Source of the DNA: Streptomyces filamentosus
GTDB lineage: Bacteria; Actinomycetota; Actinomycetes; Streptomycetales; Streptomycetaceae
Assembly: GCF_014654895.1 (NCBI RefSeq)
Contig: NZ_BNBE01000001.1
Span: 744,001-808,000, forward strand
DNA: 64,000 nt
Reading direction: 5' to 3'
A program made the position numbers and the translations under genes. Below are positions 8,461-16,750 of the stretch, in pieces. The notes below the pieces were generated by a model. It had not been told where the DNA came from and did no database searches. It saw nothing but the letters and a program-made list of their open reading frames with translations. Each line of letters starts with the position of its first letter. Within the stretch, counting starts at the first letter, position 1.

Positions 8461-9783
8461 TCAGCTACCGGCGGTCTTCGCCGCCTCGTCCCACCTCTTG
8501 TCCAGGTCGGCGAAGAAGTCCTCCGGGCTGCCCTTCGCGGCGCCCCGGGCCAGGTCGATCAGCTTCTGGCGGTAGTCCTGCTTGTTGAGGCCGATCTCGG
8601 CCGCCTCGTCGATGTCGTTGACGGCCGCGGTCTTCGCCTCGGAGCGGTCGAAGAAGCTGACATCGTTGTCAACGAACTCCTTCAGGGTCGCGGGCATCGG
8701 CGCGGACTTCACCGCCGAGACCACGCCCTCCTTCTCGGCGAAGCCCGACTTCTCGGTGAACCAGTCGATCCAGGCCCGAGCCGCCGGCTTGTTGCGCGAG
8801 TGGATGCTCACGGCCTGCTGGTAGTCGGAGACCAGGGCGGCGCAGTGCCTGCCGTCCTTCTGGACCGGGAAGGGCATGAAGCCGATGTCGGATGCCTCGC
8901 CCCCGGCCCGCTTCGCCGCGTCCTGCATCTGCGTGACCGCCCAGGAGCCGAGCATCATCGTGGCGATCTTCCCCTCGCCGAGGAGCGCCTTGGAGGTCTC
9001 CCAGTTGGTGGTCGTCGGGTCCTTCTCCGACAGTCCCCGCTTCACGATGTCGTACAGGAGCCCGTCGGCGGTGCGCAGTTCGCTCCCGGCCTTCCACGGC
9101 GAGACCGGCCCGGCGAGGGCGTCGCTCGCCCGGGCGTCGCAGCCGACGACGCCGAGGTTGCTCGTCCACTGGACCAGCGGCCAGCCGTCCTTGAAGTTGG
9201 TGTAGTAGGGGGTGGCGCCGGTCTTCTCCTTGACCGCCTCCAGGCCGGCCAGGAACTCGTCCGGCGTCTTCGGCCAGGTGGTGACGCCGGCCCGCTCCCA
9301 GAGCTTCTTGTTGTAGACGAAGCCGTTGGCGGTGCCGAACTGGGCGATGCCGTAGACCTTGCCGTCCACCTCGGTCTTGTCGGCGAAGCGGTACTTCGAC
9401 AGCTCGGCGGTGGTGCCGAGGGGGGCGAAGAACTTGGGGTAGTCGTTCTTGGCGACCGCGCCGGGGATGAAGAGCACGTCACCGTACCCGTTGGTGTTCA
9501 TGCGGATCTTCACCTCCCCCTCGTAGTCGGTGATGCCGTCGAAGTCGACCCTCACCTTCGGGTAGACCTTGTTGAACTCGGCCGCGTACCGCCGGAGCGT
9601 CCCGTTCTGGATCAGGTCGGTCCGCTGGGTCAGGACCTTGATCTCGCCGGAGACCTCCTTCGGGTCCGCCGGGGGCGCCGCCACCTCCCCGGTGGCACCG
9701 CCGCCTCCGCCGCACGCCGTCAGCGCGAGCATCGCGGCGGCCAGCACGGCACCCGAGAACGCGGTCGTCTTCTTGTTCCCCAT
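8461..9783 (-). CDS. Sugar-binding lipoprotein of ABC importer
   Basis: 440 residues. The lipoprotein signal ends in the lipobox LTAC with Cys24, followed by a glycine tether. The rest is a family 1 extracellular solute-binding protein, seen in SGEIKVLTQR, PGAVAKNDYPKFFAPL, GKVYGIAQFGTANGFVYNKK and the usual Trp-rich second lobe. It captures the oligosaccharide outside the membrane and hands it to the two downstream permeases. A class B operator-like motif lies about 65 bp upstream (9849-9862). A class A-like palindrome lies inside the gene at 8658-8671. The substrate is most likely a manno-oligosaccharide, judged from context only. Confidence 0.93.
   Translation of the reverse strand: MGNKKTTAFSGAVLAAAMLALTACGGGGGATGEVAAPPADPKEVSGEIKVLTQRTDLIQNGTLRRYAAEFNKVYPKVRVDFDGITDYEGEVKIRMNTNGYGDVLFIPGAVAKNDYPKFFAPLGTTAELSKYRFADKTEVDGKVYGIAQFGTANGFVYNKKLWERAGVTTWPKTPDEFLAGLEAVKEKTGATPYYTNFKDGWPLVQWTSNLGVVGCDARASDALAGPVSPWKAGSELRTADGLLYDIVKRGLSEKDPTTTNWETSKALLGEGKIATMMLGSWAVTQMQDAAKRAGGEASDIGFMPFPVQKDGRHCAALVSDYQQAVSIHSRNKPAARAWIDWFTEKSGFAEKEGVVSAVKSAPMPATLKEFVDNDVSFFDRSEAKTAAVNDIDEAAEIGLNKQDYRQKLIDLARGAAKGSPEDFFADLDKRWDEAAKTAGS
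8658..8671. promoter_or_regulatory. Class A-like operator inside binding-protein gene
   Basis: TGACATCGTTGTCA has perfect five-base arms and differs from the class A palindrome at one half. In the coding strand it uses GTT and GAT codons, which are uncommon in this high-GC gene, so the DNA sequence rather than the protein may be selected. It could be a secondary operator or chance. Confidence 0.35.
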
Positions 9784-9848
9784 GGCCCAACTCCTTCAAA
9801 GTCACGGCTCAGGTCATCGGTGGGATGACGGCACTATGTCAGCCAGTC

Positions 9849-9862
9849 GTGAACCGGTAAAG
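9849..9862 (+). promoter_or_regulatory. Putative LacI operator (class B) at importer promoter
   Basis: GTGAACCGGTAAAG. It shares TGAACCGGT with the sites at 9963-9976 and 13671-13684. It lies about 65 bp upstream of the binding-protein start. Confidence 0.55.
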
Positions 9863-9962
9863 CTCTGATTTCCAGCGTGATGCCCAATCGTTACCGGACG
9901 ACCACCCGCCAAGCCGCTGATGAAGCGGTTTCCCTGCCGTTCCGCCCCTCACTCGGTGTTCA

Positions 9963-9976
9963 CTTCACCGGTTCAT
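9963..9976 (-). promoter_or_regulatory. Putative LacI operator (class B) at beta-mannosidase promoter
   Basis: The minus strand reads ATGAACCGGTGAAG, matching 12 of 14 bases of the 9849 site. It is about 80 bp upstream of the beta-mannosidase start. Confidence 0.55.
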
Positions 9977-10057
9977 GGACAGTTAAGTAAATCTCCGGCT
10001 AACTTGTCGGCCCGTACCCACATCCCGCCCACCGCCAGGCGATTGGAGCCGCACACC

Positions 10058-12451
10058 ATGAAGGACGTCACCCAGCTGCACGAGGGGTGGAGCCTGCGCC
10101 ACGAGGGCGCCTCGCTCCCGGCGCAGGTGCCCGGTTGTGTCCACACCGACCTGCTCGCCGCCGGGGTGATACCGGACCCGTTCCTGGGGCGGAACGAGAC
10201 GGAGATCGCCTGGGTCGGACGCCGGGCGTGGTCGTACGGGACGGAGCTGGCCCACGACAGCGGGCACGAGCGCTCCGAGCTGGTCTTCGAGGGCCTGGAC
10301 ACCGTCGCCGAGGTCCTCCTCGACGGCGCGCCCCTCGGCTCGGCCCGGAACATGCACCGCGTCCACCGCTTCGACGTCACGGGCCGGTCGGGGCCGCTGG
10401 AGGTGCGCTTCGGCTCGGCGTACGACGAGGCCGAACGGGTCCGCGCACTGACCGGCGACCGGCCCAACGTCTACCCCGAACCCTTCCAGTACGTACGGAA
10501 GATGGCCTGCTCCTTCGGCTGGGACTGGGGCCCGACCGTGGTGACCGCCGGCATGTGGCGCCCGGTGCGGATCGAGCACTGGTCGACCGCGCGGCTCGCC
10601 GAGGTCCGTCCGCTGGTCACCGTCGACGGCGCCACCGGCCACGTCGAACTGCGGGTCAGGACCGCCCGCACCGACAGCGGCGCCGGCCGCCCGCTCACCC
10701 TGCGCGCCACGGTCGCCGGCGTCGTCGCCGAGACCTCCTTCGAGGGCGCGGAGACCGTGCTGCGCCTGGAGGTGCCCGAGCCGGAGCTGTGGTGGCCGCG
10801 CGGGTACGGTTCCCAGCCGCTGTACGGGCTCGACGTGGAGCTCCTGGACGGAGCCGGGACCCCGCTCGACGCCTGGTCGCGGCGGATCGGCTTCCGCACG
10901 GTGACGGTCGACCGCTCCCCCGACGCCCACGGCACCGGCTTCACCTTCGTCGTCAACGGCGTGCGGATCTTCGCGCGCGGGGTCAACTGGATCCCCGACG
11001 ACGTCCTGCCGTCCCGGATCACCCCCGAGCGCTACCGCACCCGGCTCGCCCAGGCAGCCGACGCCAACGTCGACCTGGTACGGATCTGGGGCGGCGGGAT
11101 CTACGAGGACGACGCCTTCTACGACGCCTGCGACGAGCTGGGCCTGATGGTCTGGCAGGACTTCCTCTTCGCCTGCGCCGCCTACCCCGAGGAGCAGCCG
11201 CTGCGCGGAGAGGTGGAGGCGGAGGCCCGCGACAACGTTGTCCGCCTGATGCCGCACCCCAGCCTCGTCCTGTGGAACGGCAACAACGAGAACCTGTGGG
11301 GCTTCCGCGACTGGGACTGGGAGGAGCCGCTCGCCGGCGACTCCTGGGGCGAGGGCTACTACCTCGGGGTCCTGCCCCGGATCGTCGCCGAACTCGACCC
11401 GACCCGCCCCTACGCGGCCGGCAGCCCCTGGTCCGGATCCTGGGACCACCACCCCAACGACCCCCGGCACGGCACCCACCACTCGTGGGAGGTGTGGAAC
11501 CGCCGTGACTACGCCGACTACCGGACCGAAGTCCCCCGCTTCTGCTCCGAGTTCGGATGGCAGGCGCCGCCCGCGATCAGCACCCTGCGGCGCGCGCTGC
11601 CCGGCGAGGACCTCGCCCCGGACTCCCCCGGCATGCTGCACCACCAGAAGGCCGAGGACGGCAACGGCAAGCTGGACCGGGGCATCGAGCGCCACTTCGG
11701 CCTCCCCGAGGGCGACTTCGACCGCTGGCACTACCTCGCCCAGGTCGTGCAGGCCCGCGCCGTCGCCGCCGGCATCGAGCACTGGCGCTCCCACTGGCCG
11801 GTCTGCGCGGGCACCGTCGTCTGGCAGCTCAACGACTGCTGGCCCGTCAGCAGTTGGGCCGCGATCGACGGCGACGGACGCCTCAAGCCGCTCCACCACG
11901 AACTGCGCCGCGTCTACGCCGACCGCCTCCTCTCCCTCGTGCCCGCCGAGGGAGGCCCGGTGCTCGCCCTCGACAACCAGTCCGGCACCACCTGGCACAC
12001 CACCGTCACCCTGCGCCGCCTCACCGCGGACGGCACCGTGCTGAAGGAGGCCGCGCTCGACCTGGAGGCCGCCGCCCGGACGGTCGTGCGCCTGGTCGTC
12101 CCGGCGTCGCTGCTCCCCGACGCCGCCGGCGGCAAGGAGTTCCTGGTCGCCGACGCGGACGGCCTGCGGGCGGTCCACCTCCCGGTGTACGACAAGGAGT
12201 TCGCCCACCCCGCGCCCGCGTACGACGTGCGGGTCGAGGCGGCGGACGGCGGCGCGGTCGTGACGGTCACGGCCCGGACCCTGCTGCGGGACCTCCTGCT
12301 CCAGGCGGACCGGCTGGCCCCGACGGCGACCGCCGACCGGGGACTGGTCACCCTGCTGCCGGGCGAGGAGGTCCGGATCGCGGTGCGCGGCTGGACGGGC
12401 GGCGACCCGGAGGCCGTACGGGCGGCCCTGTTCACCGTGGGAACGGTGTGA
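10058..12451 (+). CDS. Beta-mannosidase, glycoside hydrolase family 2
   Basis: 797 residues, a usual length for a bacterial GH2 beta-mannosidase. I chose the ATG at 10058 because the family begins at MKDVTQLHEGWSLRHEG; longer in-frame starts would add low-complexity sequence. A sugar-binding jelly roll comes first, then an immunoglobulin-like domain and the TIM barrel. The acid/base is Glu411 in WNGNNENLWG and the nucleophile Glu498 in FCSEFGWQ. There is no signal peptide, so it acts in the cytoplasm, cutting imported manno-oligosaccharides to mannose. Its stop overlaps the GTG of the second LacI gene (GTGA), so the two are translationally coupled. A class A palindrome lies within it at 11231-11242. 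Confidence 0.94.
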   Translation: MKDVTQLHEGWSLRHEGASLPAQVPGCVHTDLLAAGVIPDPFLGRNETEIAWVGRRAWSYGTELAHDSGHERSELVFEGLDTVAEVLLDGAPLGSARNMHRVHRFDVTGRSGPLEVRFGSAYDEAERVRALTGDRPNVYPEPFQYVRKMACSFGWDWGPTVVTAGMWRPVRIEHWSTARLAEVRPLVTVDGATGHVELRVRTARTDSGAGRPLTLRATVAGVVAETSFEGAETVLRLEVPEPELWWPRGYGSQPLYGLDVELLDGAGTPLDAWSRRIGFRTVTVDRSPDAHGTGFTFVVNGVRIFARGVNWIPDDVLPSRITPERYRTRLAQAADANVDLVRIWGGGIYEDDAFYDACDELGLMVWQDFLFACAAYPEEQPLRGEVEAEARDNVVRLMPHPSLVLWNGNNENLWGFRDWDWEEPLAGDSWGEGYYLGVLPRIVAELDPTRPYAAGSPWSGSWDHHPNDPRHGTHHSWEVWNRRDYADYRTEVPRFCSEFGWQAPPAISTLRRALPGEDLAPDSPGMLHHQKAEDGNGKLDRGIERHFGLPEGDFDRWHYLAQVVQARAVAAGIEHWRSHWPVCAGTVVWQLNDCWPVSSWAAIDGDGRLKPLHHELRRVYADRLLSLVPAEGGPVLALDNQSGTTWHTTVTLRRLTADGTVLKEAALDLEAAARTVVRLVVPASLLPDAAGGKEFLVADADGLRAVHLPVYDKEFAHPAPAYDVRVEAADGGAVVTVTARTLLRDLLLQADRLAPTATADRGLVTLLPGEEVRIAVRGWTGGDPEAVRAALFTVGTV
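11231..11242. promoter_or_regulatory. Class A operator copy inside beta-mannosidase gene
   Basis: An exact GACAACGTTGTC palindrome, in frame as Asp-Asn-Val-Val. The GTT valine codon is rare in this gene and creates the palindrome. It is 1.17 kb into the gene, so it could act as a roadblock or looping site. Confidence 0.45.
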
Positions 12452-13494
12452 CCGCCCCAGCCTCCGGCGGCCCCGGCCGGCGGGTCACGATCAACGACGT
12501 GGCCGCGCTGGCCGGGGTGTCCAAGGGCGCGGTGTCCCTCGCCTTCAACGACCGCCCCGGGGTGTCCCCGGCGACCCGGGAGCGCATCTTCGCGGCGGCC
12601 GGACAGCTCGGCTGGAGCCCGAACCAGACCGCGCGGAACCTCTCCGGCCGGCGGACGGGCATCATCGGCCTGGCGATCTGCCGGCCGGCCCGGCTCCTCG
12701 GCCTCGAACCCTTCTACATGGAGTTCATCTCGGGCATCGAGGACGTCCTCGCCGAACGCTCCTGCTCCCTCCTCCTCCGGCTCGTCCGCGACCTGGACGA
12801 GGAGACCGCCCTCTACCGGGAGTGGTGGCGCGGCAGGACCGTCGGCGGGGCGATCCTCGTCGACTTCCACCGGGGCGACCCCCGGATCCCGCCCCTGCGG
12901 ACCCTCGGCATGCCGGTGGTGGCCGTCGGCCACCCCTCGCTGACCGGCGGCTTCCCCTCGGTGTGGACGGACGACGCCTCCGCGGCGGCCGAGGCCGTGC
13001 GCTACCTGGCCGCCCTCGGACACCGGCGGATCGCCCGCGTCGGCGGCCCCTCCGGGCTCGGCCACAGCGGCATCCGCGCCGCCGCCTTCGCGGCGACCAT
13101 GGCCGAACTGGGCCTGGACGGGGGGCGGCAGATGGCGACCGGCTTCGCGGGAGAGGAGGGGGCGCGGGCCACCCGCAGCCTCCTGATGTCCCCGGAGCGG
13201 CCGACGGCGATCGTGTACGACAACGACATCATGGCCGTCGCCGGGGCCGCGGTCGCCTCCGAGATGGGCCTGTCGGTCCCCGACGACGTCTCCCTCCTCG
13301 CCTGGGACGACTCGCAGCTCTGCCGGCTCACCCACCCGCCGCTGTCCGCGATGAGCCACGACGTGCACCACTTCGGGGAGGAGGTCGCCCGCACCCTCTT
13401 CGGCATCGTCGAGGGCACCCACGAGGGCCCCCGCCAGGTCCCCACCCCGTCCCTGACCCCCCGCGGCTCGACGGGCCCGCCGCCCCGCGCGTAG
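12448..13494 (+). CDS. LacI-family transcriptional regulator 2
   Basis: 348 residues from the GTG at 12448, which shares GTGA with the beta-mannosidase stop. The helix-turn-helix is VTINDVAALAGVSKGAVSLAF, and the effector-binding domain ends near SLLAWDDSQLCRLTHPP. It is a close paralogue of the LacI protein at 5421. Key helix residues differ (VSKGAVSLAF versus VSKVAVSYAL), consistent with a different operator. Co-translation with the beta-mannosidase suggests feedback control of mannoside catabolism. It probably binds either the GACAACGTTGTC or the TGAACCGGT class found in this cluster; sequence alone does not decide which. Confidence 0.93.
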   Translation: MTAPASGGPGRRVTINDVAALAGVSKGAVSLAFNDRPGVSPATRERIFAAAGQLGWSPNQTARNLSGRRTGIIGLAICRPARLLGLEPFYMEFISGIEDVLAERSCSLLLRLVRDLDEETALYREWWRGRTVGGAILVDFHRGDPRIPPLRTLGMPVVAVGHPSLTGGFPSVWTDDASAAAEAVRYLAALGHRRIARVGGPSGLGHSGIRAAAFAATMAELGLDGGRQMATGFAGEEGARATRSLLMSPERPTAIVYDNDIMAVAGAAVASEMGLSVPDDVSLLAWDDSQLCRLTHPPLSAMSHDVHHFGEEVARTLFGIVEGTHEGPRQVPTPSLTPRGSTGPPPRA

Positions 13495-13507
13495 CCGGAC
13501 GGCGGAC

Positions 13508-13552
13508 CCCCACCGCCCGGACGGCGCTGCGGCTCGATTCCGGGCGGTGGGG
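13508..13552 (+). terminator. Terminator after LacI 2
   Basis: CCCCACCGCCCGG (13508-13520) pairs perfectly with 13540-13552 around a 19-base loop, just after the LacI 2 stop. Confidence 0.6.
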
Positions 13553-13670
13553 ACTTAACTTCGTCATGGGTGGGGGCAGTTCGCCTTTGCGGTACGGCGA
13601 TTTCCCCCGTCCGCCTCGGGCCGCCGCCTCGAAGCCGGGAATCGCGGGGCCCGGTCACGACAACCCTGAA

Positions 13671-13684
13671 CATAACCGGTTCAG
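13671..13684 (-). promoter_or_regulatory. Class B operator-like motif in convergent gap
   Basis: The minus strand reads CTGAACCGGTTATG, sharing TGAACCGGT with the two sites in the importer/mannosidase promoter region. It lies 50 bp past the isomerase stop. Confidence 0.4.
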
Positions 13685-13733
13685 TCCAAAGGCGTTCTCG
13701 CGAACCGCCTCCCCCACCACCCCTCGCCACTCC

Positions 13734-14924
13734 TCACCCGAGGGATTTCGCCGTGCCCGTCGTGGCGCGGAAGGCCGTACCGTTCCCCTCCAGCCCCGCC
13801 TCGGCGCCCGCGGGCACGTACACGGACCGCCCGGGACCGATGCGGAGGCGCTCCTCCGCGGAGGAGACGGTCACGCTCCCGGCGACGCAGAGGAGGATCT
13901 GCGGGGCGTCCAGCGTCACGCGCGGCTGCGGTCCGCCGGGGCGCAGTACGTACCGCGACAGGCGGAAGTCGTCGACGGGCGCCGGGTACACCTCCTCGCC
14001 CTCCTCCTCGCGGGGGGTCAGGACACGGGCCGGGGGCGCGTCGAAGCGGACGACCCGGGTCAGCTCCTCCGCGTCGACGTGCTTGGAGGTCAGCCCGCAC
14101 CTCAGGACGTTGTCCGAGTTCGCCATGACCTCCACGCCGAGCCCGGAGAGGTACGCGTGCGGGACCCCGGCGCCGAGGAACAGCGCCTCGCCGGGGGCCA
14201 GTTCGACGTACCGGAGCATCAGCGCGGACAGCAGCCCGGAGTCGCCCGGATGCGCCCGGGCGATGCGGTCGTAGGCGGCGGTGCGGGCCTCGCCCGAGTC
14301 CGCCGCCGCGTCCGCGAGGGCCCGGGCGACGGCGCCGAGCAGGCCCGCCGGCGGCCGGAGGAAGGCCCGGAACACCTCGGCGAGCGCCTGGTGCCCGGGA
14401 GCGGCCCGCAGGGTCTCGGCGTACGGCCGCAGCGCGGGCACGCGCAGGGAGTCGAGCAGTCCGGCGGTGTCCGCCGGGCTCCGGAAGCCGCACAGTCCCC
14501 GGAAGGGCGTGAGGGCGACGATCATCTCGGGCTTGTGCTGGTCGTCGCGGTAGGTGCGGTGGGCCGCGTCCCGGGGCACGCCCAGCGCGTCCTCCCGGGC
14601 GAAGCCGGCCCGCGCCTGGGCCGGGTCGGGGTGCACCTGGACGGAGAGCGGCGCGTCGGCGGCCAGCAGCTTGAGCAGGAACGGCAGCCGGGGCCCGAAC
14701 CGGCGCACGGCGCCCGCTCCGAGCTCGCCCTCCGGGTCCCCGGCCACGACCCGGTCCAGCGGCACCGGGACGCCGTCCCTGAGCACGCGGGAGGGCGCCG
14801 CCGGATGGGCGCCCATCCAGAGCTCGGCCTGGGGCGCCCCGGTGGGCGGCACGCCCATGAGTTCCGGCAGGAGGGTGCGGGAGCCCCAGTCGTAGGGCTG
14901 GACGGTGTTGTGAAGGAGGTCCAT
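13734..14924 (-). CDS. manA: Mannose-6-phosphate isomerase, class I
   Basis: 396 residues; the ATG at 14924 (MDLLHNTVQPYDWGS) has GGAG nearby on the coding strand. The type I phosphomannose isomerase core is clear. Metal-binding segments are SVQVHPDPAQA, HKPEMIVAL and the late GVPHAYLSG, all in the cupin fold. It interconverts mannose 6-phosphate and fructose 6-phosphate in the cytosol. It follows the ROK kinase gene by 74 bp in the same direction, so the pair converts mannose released by the beta-mannosidase into a glycolytic intermediate. Streptomyces chromosomes usually carry another isomerase elsewhere, so this copy is probably dedicated to catabolism. Confidence 0.93.
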   Translation of the reverse strand: MDLLHNTVQPYDWGSRTLLPELMGVPPTGAPQAELWMGAHPAAPSRVLRDGVPVPLDRVVAGDPEGELGAGAVRRFGPRLPFLLKLLAADAPLSVQVHPDPAQARAGFAREDALGVPRDAAHRTYRDDQHKPEMIVALTPFRGLCGFRSPADTAGLLDSLRVPALRPYAETLRAAPGHQALAEVFRAFLRPPAGLLGAVARALADAAADSGEARTAAYDRIARAHPGDSGLLSALMLRYVELAPGEALFLGAGVPHAYLSGLGVEVMANSDNVLRCGLTSKHVDAEELTRVVRFDAPPARVLTPREEEGEEVYPAPVDDFRLSRYVLRPGGPQPRVTLDAPQILLCVAGSVTVSSAEERLRIGPGRSVYVPAGAEAGLEGNGTAFRATTGTAKSLG

Positions 14925-14998
14925 GGTCGTTCGGTCGTTCCCTGGGGTGCGTACGGCGGAATGAGGAAGGGGGGACAGCGGCGAGCGGGCGCCGGACG

Positions 14999-15958
14999 TC
15001 AGGCGGCCGACCGCCCCCGCACCGCCACCCCGGCGGCGGCGCCCCCGACGGCGGCGGCGCCGATCAGTCCGGCGTCGAGGGCCAGCCCGGCGGGCACGAC
15101 CCGGAGGCCGCGGGTGAAGTCGAGGACGGCGTACGAGGCCAGATGGCGCCGCAGCGGCGCGAACAGCGCCTCGCCCGCCTGGGAGACCCCGCCGCCGACG
15201 ACCACCAGGTCGAGCTCGACGAGCGCGGCCGTCGCGGCGACGGCGGCGGCCAGGGCCCGCCCCGCCCGGTCGAACGCGGCGAGCGCCCGCGCGTCCCCCG
15301 CCCGGGCCGCCTCCCCGACCTCGCGGGCCGTGGCGGGCCGGCCCGCCGGGGGCCGCCAGCCGGACTCCAGCGCGTGGGCCGCGATCGCCGTGCCGCTGGC
15401 GTAGCGCTCGACGCACCCCCGCGCCCCGCACGGGCACACCGGCCCGTTCTGGTCCACGGTGATGTGCCCGATGTGACCGGCGTTCCCCGTCCGCCCCGCG
15501 TGGAGGGCGCCCCCCAGGACGAGGCCGCCCCCGACCCCGGTCGAGACCACCATGCACAGGGCGTTCGCCACCCCCCTCGCCGCACCGGCCCAGTGCTCCG
15601 CCGCCGCCATCGCGACCGCGTCCCCCACGAGCACCGGCTCGACGCCCGCCGGCACGGCCGGATGCCTCCGCACCCGCTCCACCAGCGGAAAAGCCCGCCA
15701 AGCCGGAATGTTCACCGGACTCACCGTCCCCGCGAAGGTGTCCACGGGCCCCGCACTCCCGATCCCCAGCCCCTCCAGCGCCCCCCACTCCGCCCGGCCG
15801 GCCAGCTCCCCCACCACGGCGTCCACCGCCCGCATCATCCCCTCGGCGGACCCCCGCGCGGGGGTGGGCCGCTGCACCCGCGCCACCACCCGCCCCCCGG
15901 CGTCCACCAGCCCCCCGGCGATCTTCGTCCCCCCGATGTCCAACGCCCCGAACACCAT
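14999..15958 (-). CDS. ROK-family sugar kinase
   Basis: 319 residues from the ATG at 15958, preceded by GGAGAGGTGAGG. ATP-binding DIGGTKIAGG is at the N-terminus. The ROK signature and zinc motif are intact: GNAGHIGHITV with the general-base region, then CPCGARGCVE. It lacks an N-terminal helix-turn-helix, so it is an enzyme rather than a NagC-type repressor. Being the first gene of an operon with phosphomannose isomerase, it most likely phosphorylates mannose, although ROK kinases also act on glucose or fructose. An exact class A operator lies 57 bp upstream at 16015-16026, tying it to the mannanase regulon. Confidence 0.92.
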   Translation of the reverse strand: MVFGALDIGGTKIAGGLVDAGGRVVARVQRPTPARGSAEGMMRAVDAVVGELAGRAEWGALEGLGIGSAGPVDTFAGTVSPVNIPAWRAFPLVERVRRHPAVPAGVEPVLVGDAVAMAAAEHWAGAARGVANALCMVVSTGVGGGLVLGGALHAGRTGNAGHIGHITVDQNGPVCPCGARGCVERYASGTAIAAHALESGWRPPAGRPATAREVGEAARAGDARALAAFDRAGRALAAAVAATAALVELDLVVVGGGVSQAGEALFAPLRRHLASYAVLDFTRGLRVVPAGLALDAGLIGAAAVGGAAAGVAVRGRSAA

Positions 15959-16014
15959 CCGCCTCACCTCTCCACAGCCTTCCGACCCGTACGAACCCAC
16001 TCTGCCCACCCATG

Positions 16015-16026
16015 ACAACGTTGTCT
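16015..16026. promoter_or_regulatory. Putative LacI-family operator (class A) at kinase operon
   Basis: GACAACGTTGTC, identical to the site before the mannanase. It is 57 bp upstream of the ROK kinase ATG. An AACGGATCCGGTT near-palindrome follows within 10 bp and resembles class B only loosely. Confidence 0.7.
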
Positions 16027-16157
16027 AGCCCGAAACGGATCCGGTTAAGCAACACCGGGGCCCCCACCGACCCCGCCCCTCCGGGGACGGCGGCCCCGCA
16101 CACTCCGCTCCCACTCCAACTCCCTTCTGCCCACAAGGGAGTCACCCGAGAAACCCG

Positions 16158-16478
16158 TCAGGAGACCGGATAGGCGTACTGAACGTGGACCAGACGCGCG
16201 ACGCCGAACACCAGGAACACCGCGGGCGGCAGCAGCCACCACCGGCCGAGGACACCCCGCCACGCGGGCACCCACGAGAGGAGCAGACCGAGCGCTCCGA
16301 GCACGCACAGGAACACGGCGGCCGCGGCGATCCCGTCGATCGCGGCCGAGTCCCAGTCCCCCTCGGGCCGGATGAACAGGGCGCCGTAACCCAGGTGGCA
16401 GCCGAGCAGATCCACCAGGACCAGCACGCCCGCCCACCCCACGCGCCCCGCCCCGGACACCCGCCCCGCCCCGCTCAC
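16158..16478 (-). CDS. Small membrane protein, unknown function
   Basis: 106 residues from a GTG with AGGGG upstream. Three hydrophobic segments are visible at about residues 14-32, 48-68 and 80-98. The C-terminus is short (VHVQYAYPVS). I do not recognise a family. It has its own promoter space, faces away from the kinase operon and has Streptomyces-like codon use, which supports it as a real gene. No motif suggests an activity. Confidence 0.65.
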   Translation of the reverse strand: MSGAGRVSGAGRVGWAGVLVLVDLLGCHLGYGALFIRPEGDWDSAAIDGIAAAAVFLCVLGALGLLLSWVPAWRGVLGRWWLLPPAVFLVFGVARLVHVQYAYPVS

Positions 16479-16750
16479 TTGACGGCACCCCTCGCCTCGT
16501 CCAGGTTCCGGCCGAAGCCCCGGCCATAGGCCTGAGCCTGCTCATTCTGCCCATAGGCCCCGCCTGCGTCACCGGAAAGAGGTCGCCGACCCGACCAGGG
16601 GAGAAAGGGCGGTTCAGAGCAGTCTTTCCGTCTCACCCGAACGCGGCTCTGGCCCGCCGAGTGCTTGACGAGGTCGAGGATCTCAGCGATGACGGTCGGC
16701 CATGCCCTCGGCATCTCGGTCTCCACGGTCCCCGACCTCGTCCCCCGCGA

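Larger units (their letters stand above)
9784..10057. promoter_or_regulatory. Divergent promoter region, importer / beta-mannosidase
   Basis: These 274 bases separate the binding-protein gene (leftward) from the beta-mannosidase gene (rightward). They are AT-richer than their surroundings and hold two class B motifs in opposite orientation, GTGAACCGGTAAAG at 9849-9862 and CTTCACCGGTTCAT at 9963-9976, 114 bp apart. One motif per promoter suggests joint control of import and hydrolysis by a LacI-family regulator. Confidence 0.6.
13495..13733. other. Convergent gap with terminator and lone class B motif
   Basis: 239 bases between LacI 2 and the convergent phosphomannose isomerase gene. A hairpin at 13508-13552 ends the LacI transcript. 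The gap also holds a class B motif at 13671-13684, where no protein-coding promoter is expected. No gene is seen. Confidence 0.6.

Noticed and set aside
14925..16145. An 803-residue frame that would fuse the isomerase to an N-terminal extension over the ROK kinase gene.
   Set aside because: The extension is a shifted reading of the ROK kinase gene. The isomerase start at 14924 fits the family.
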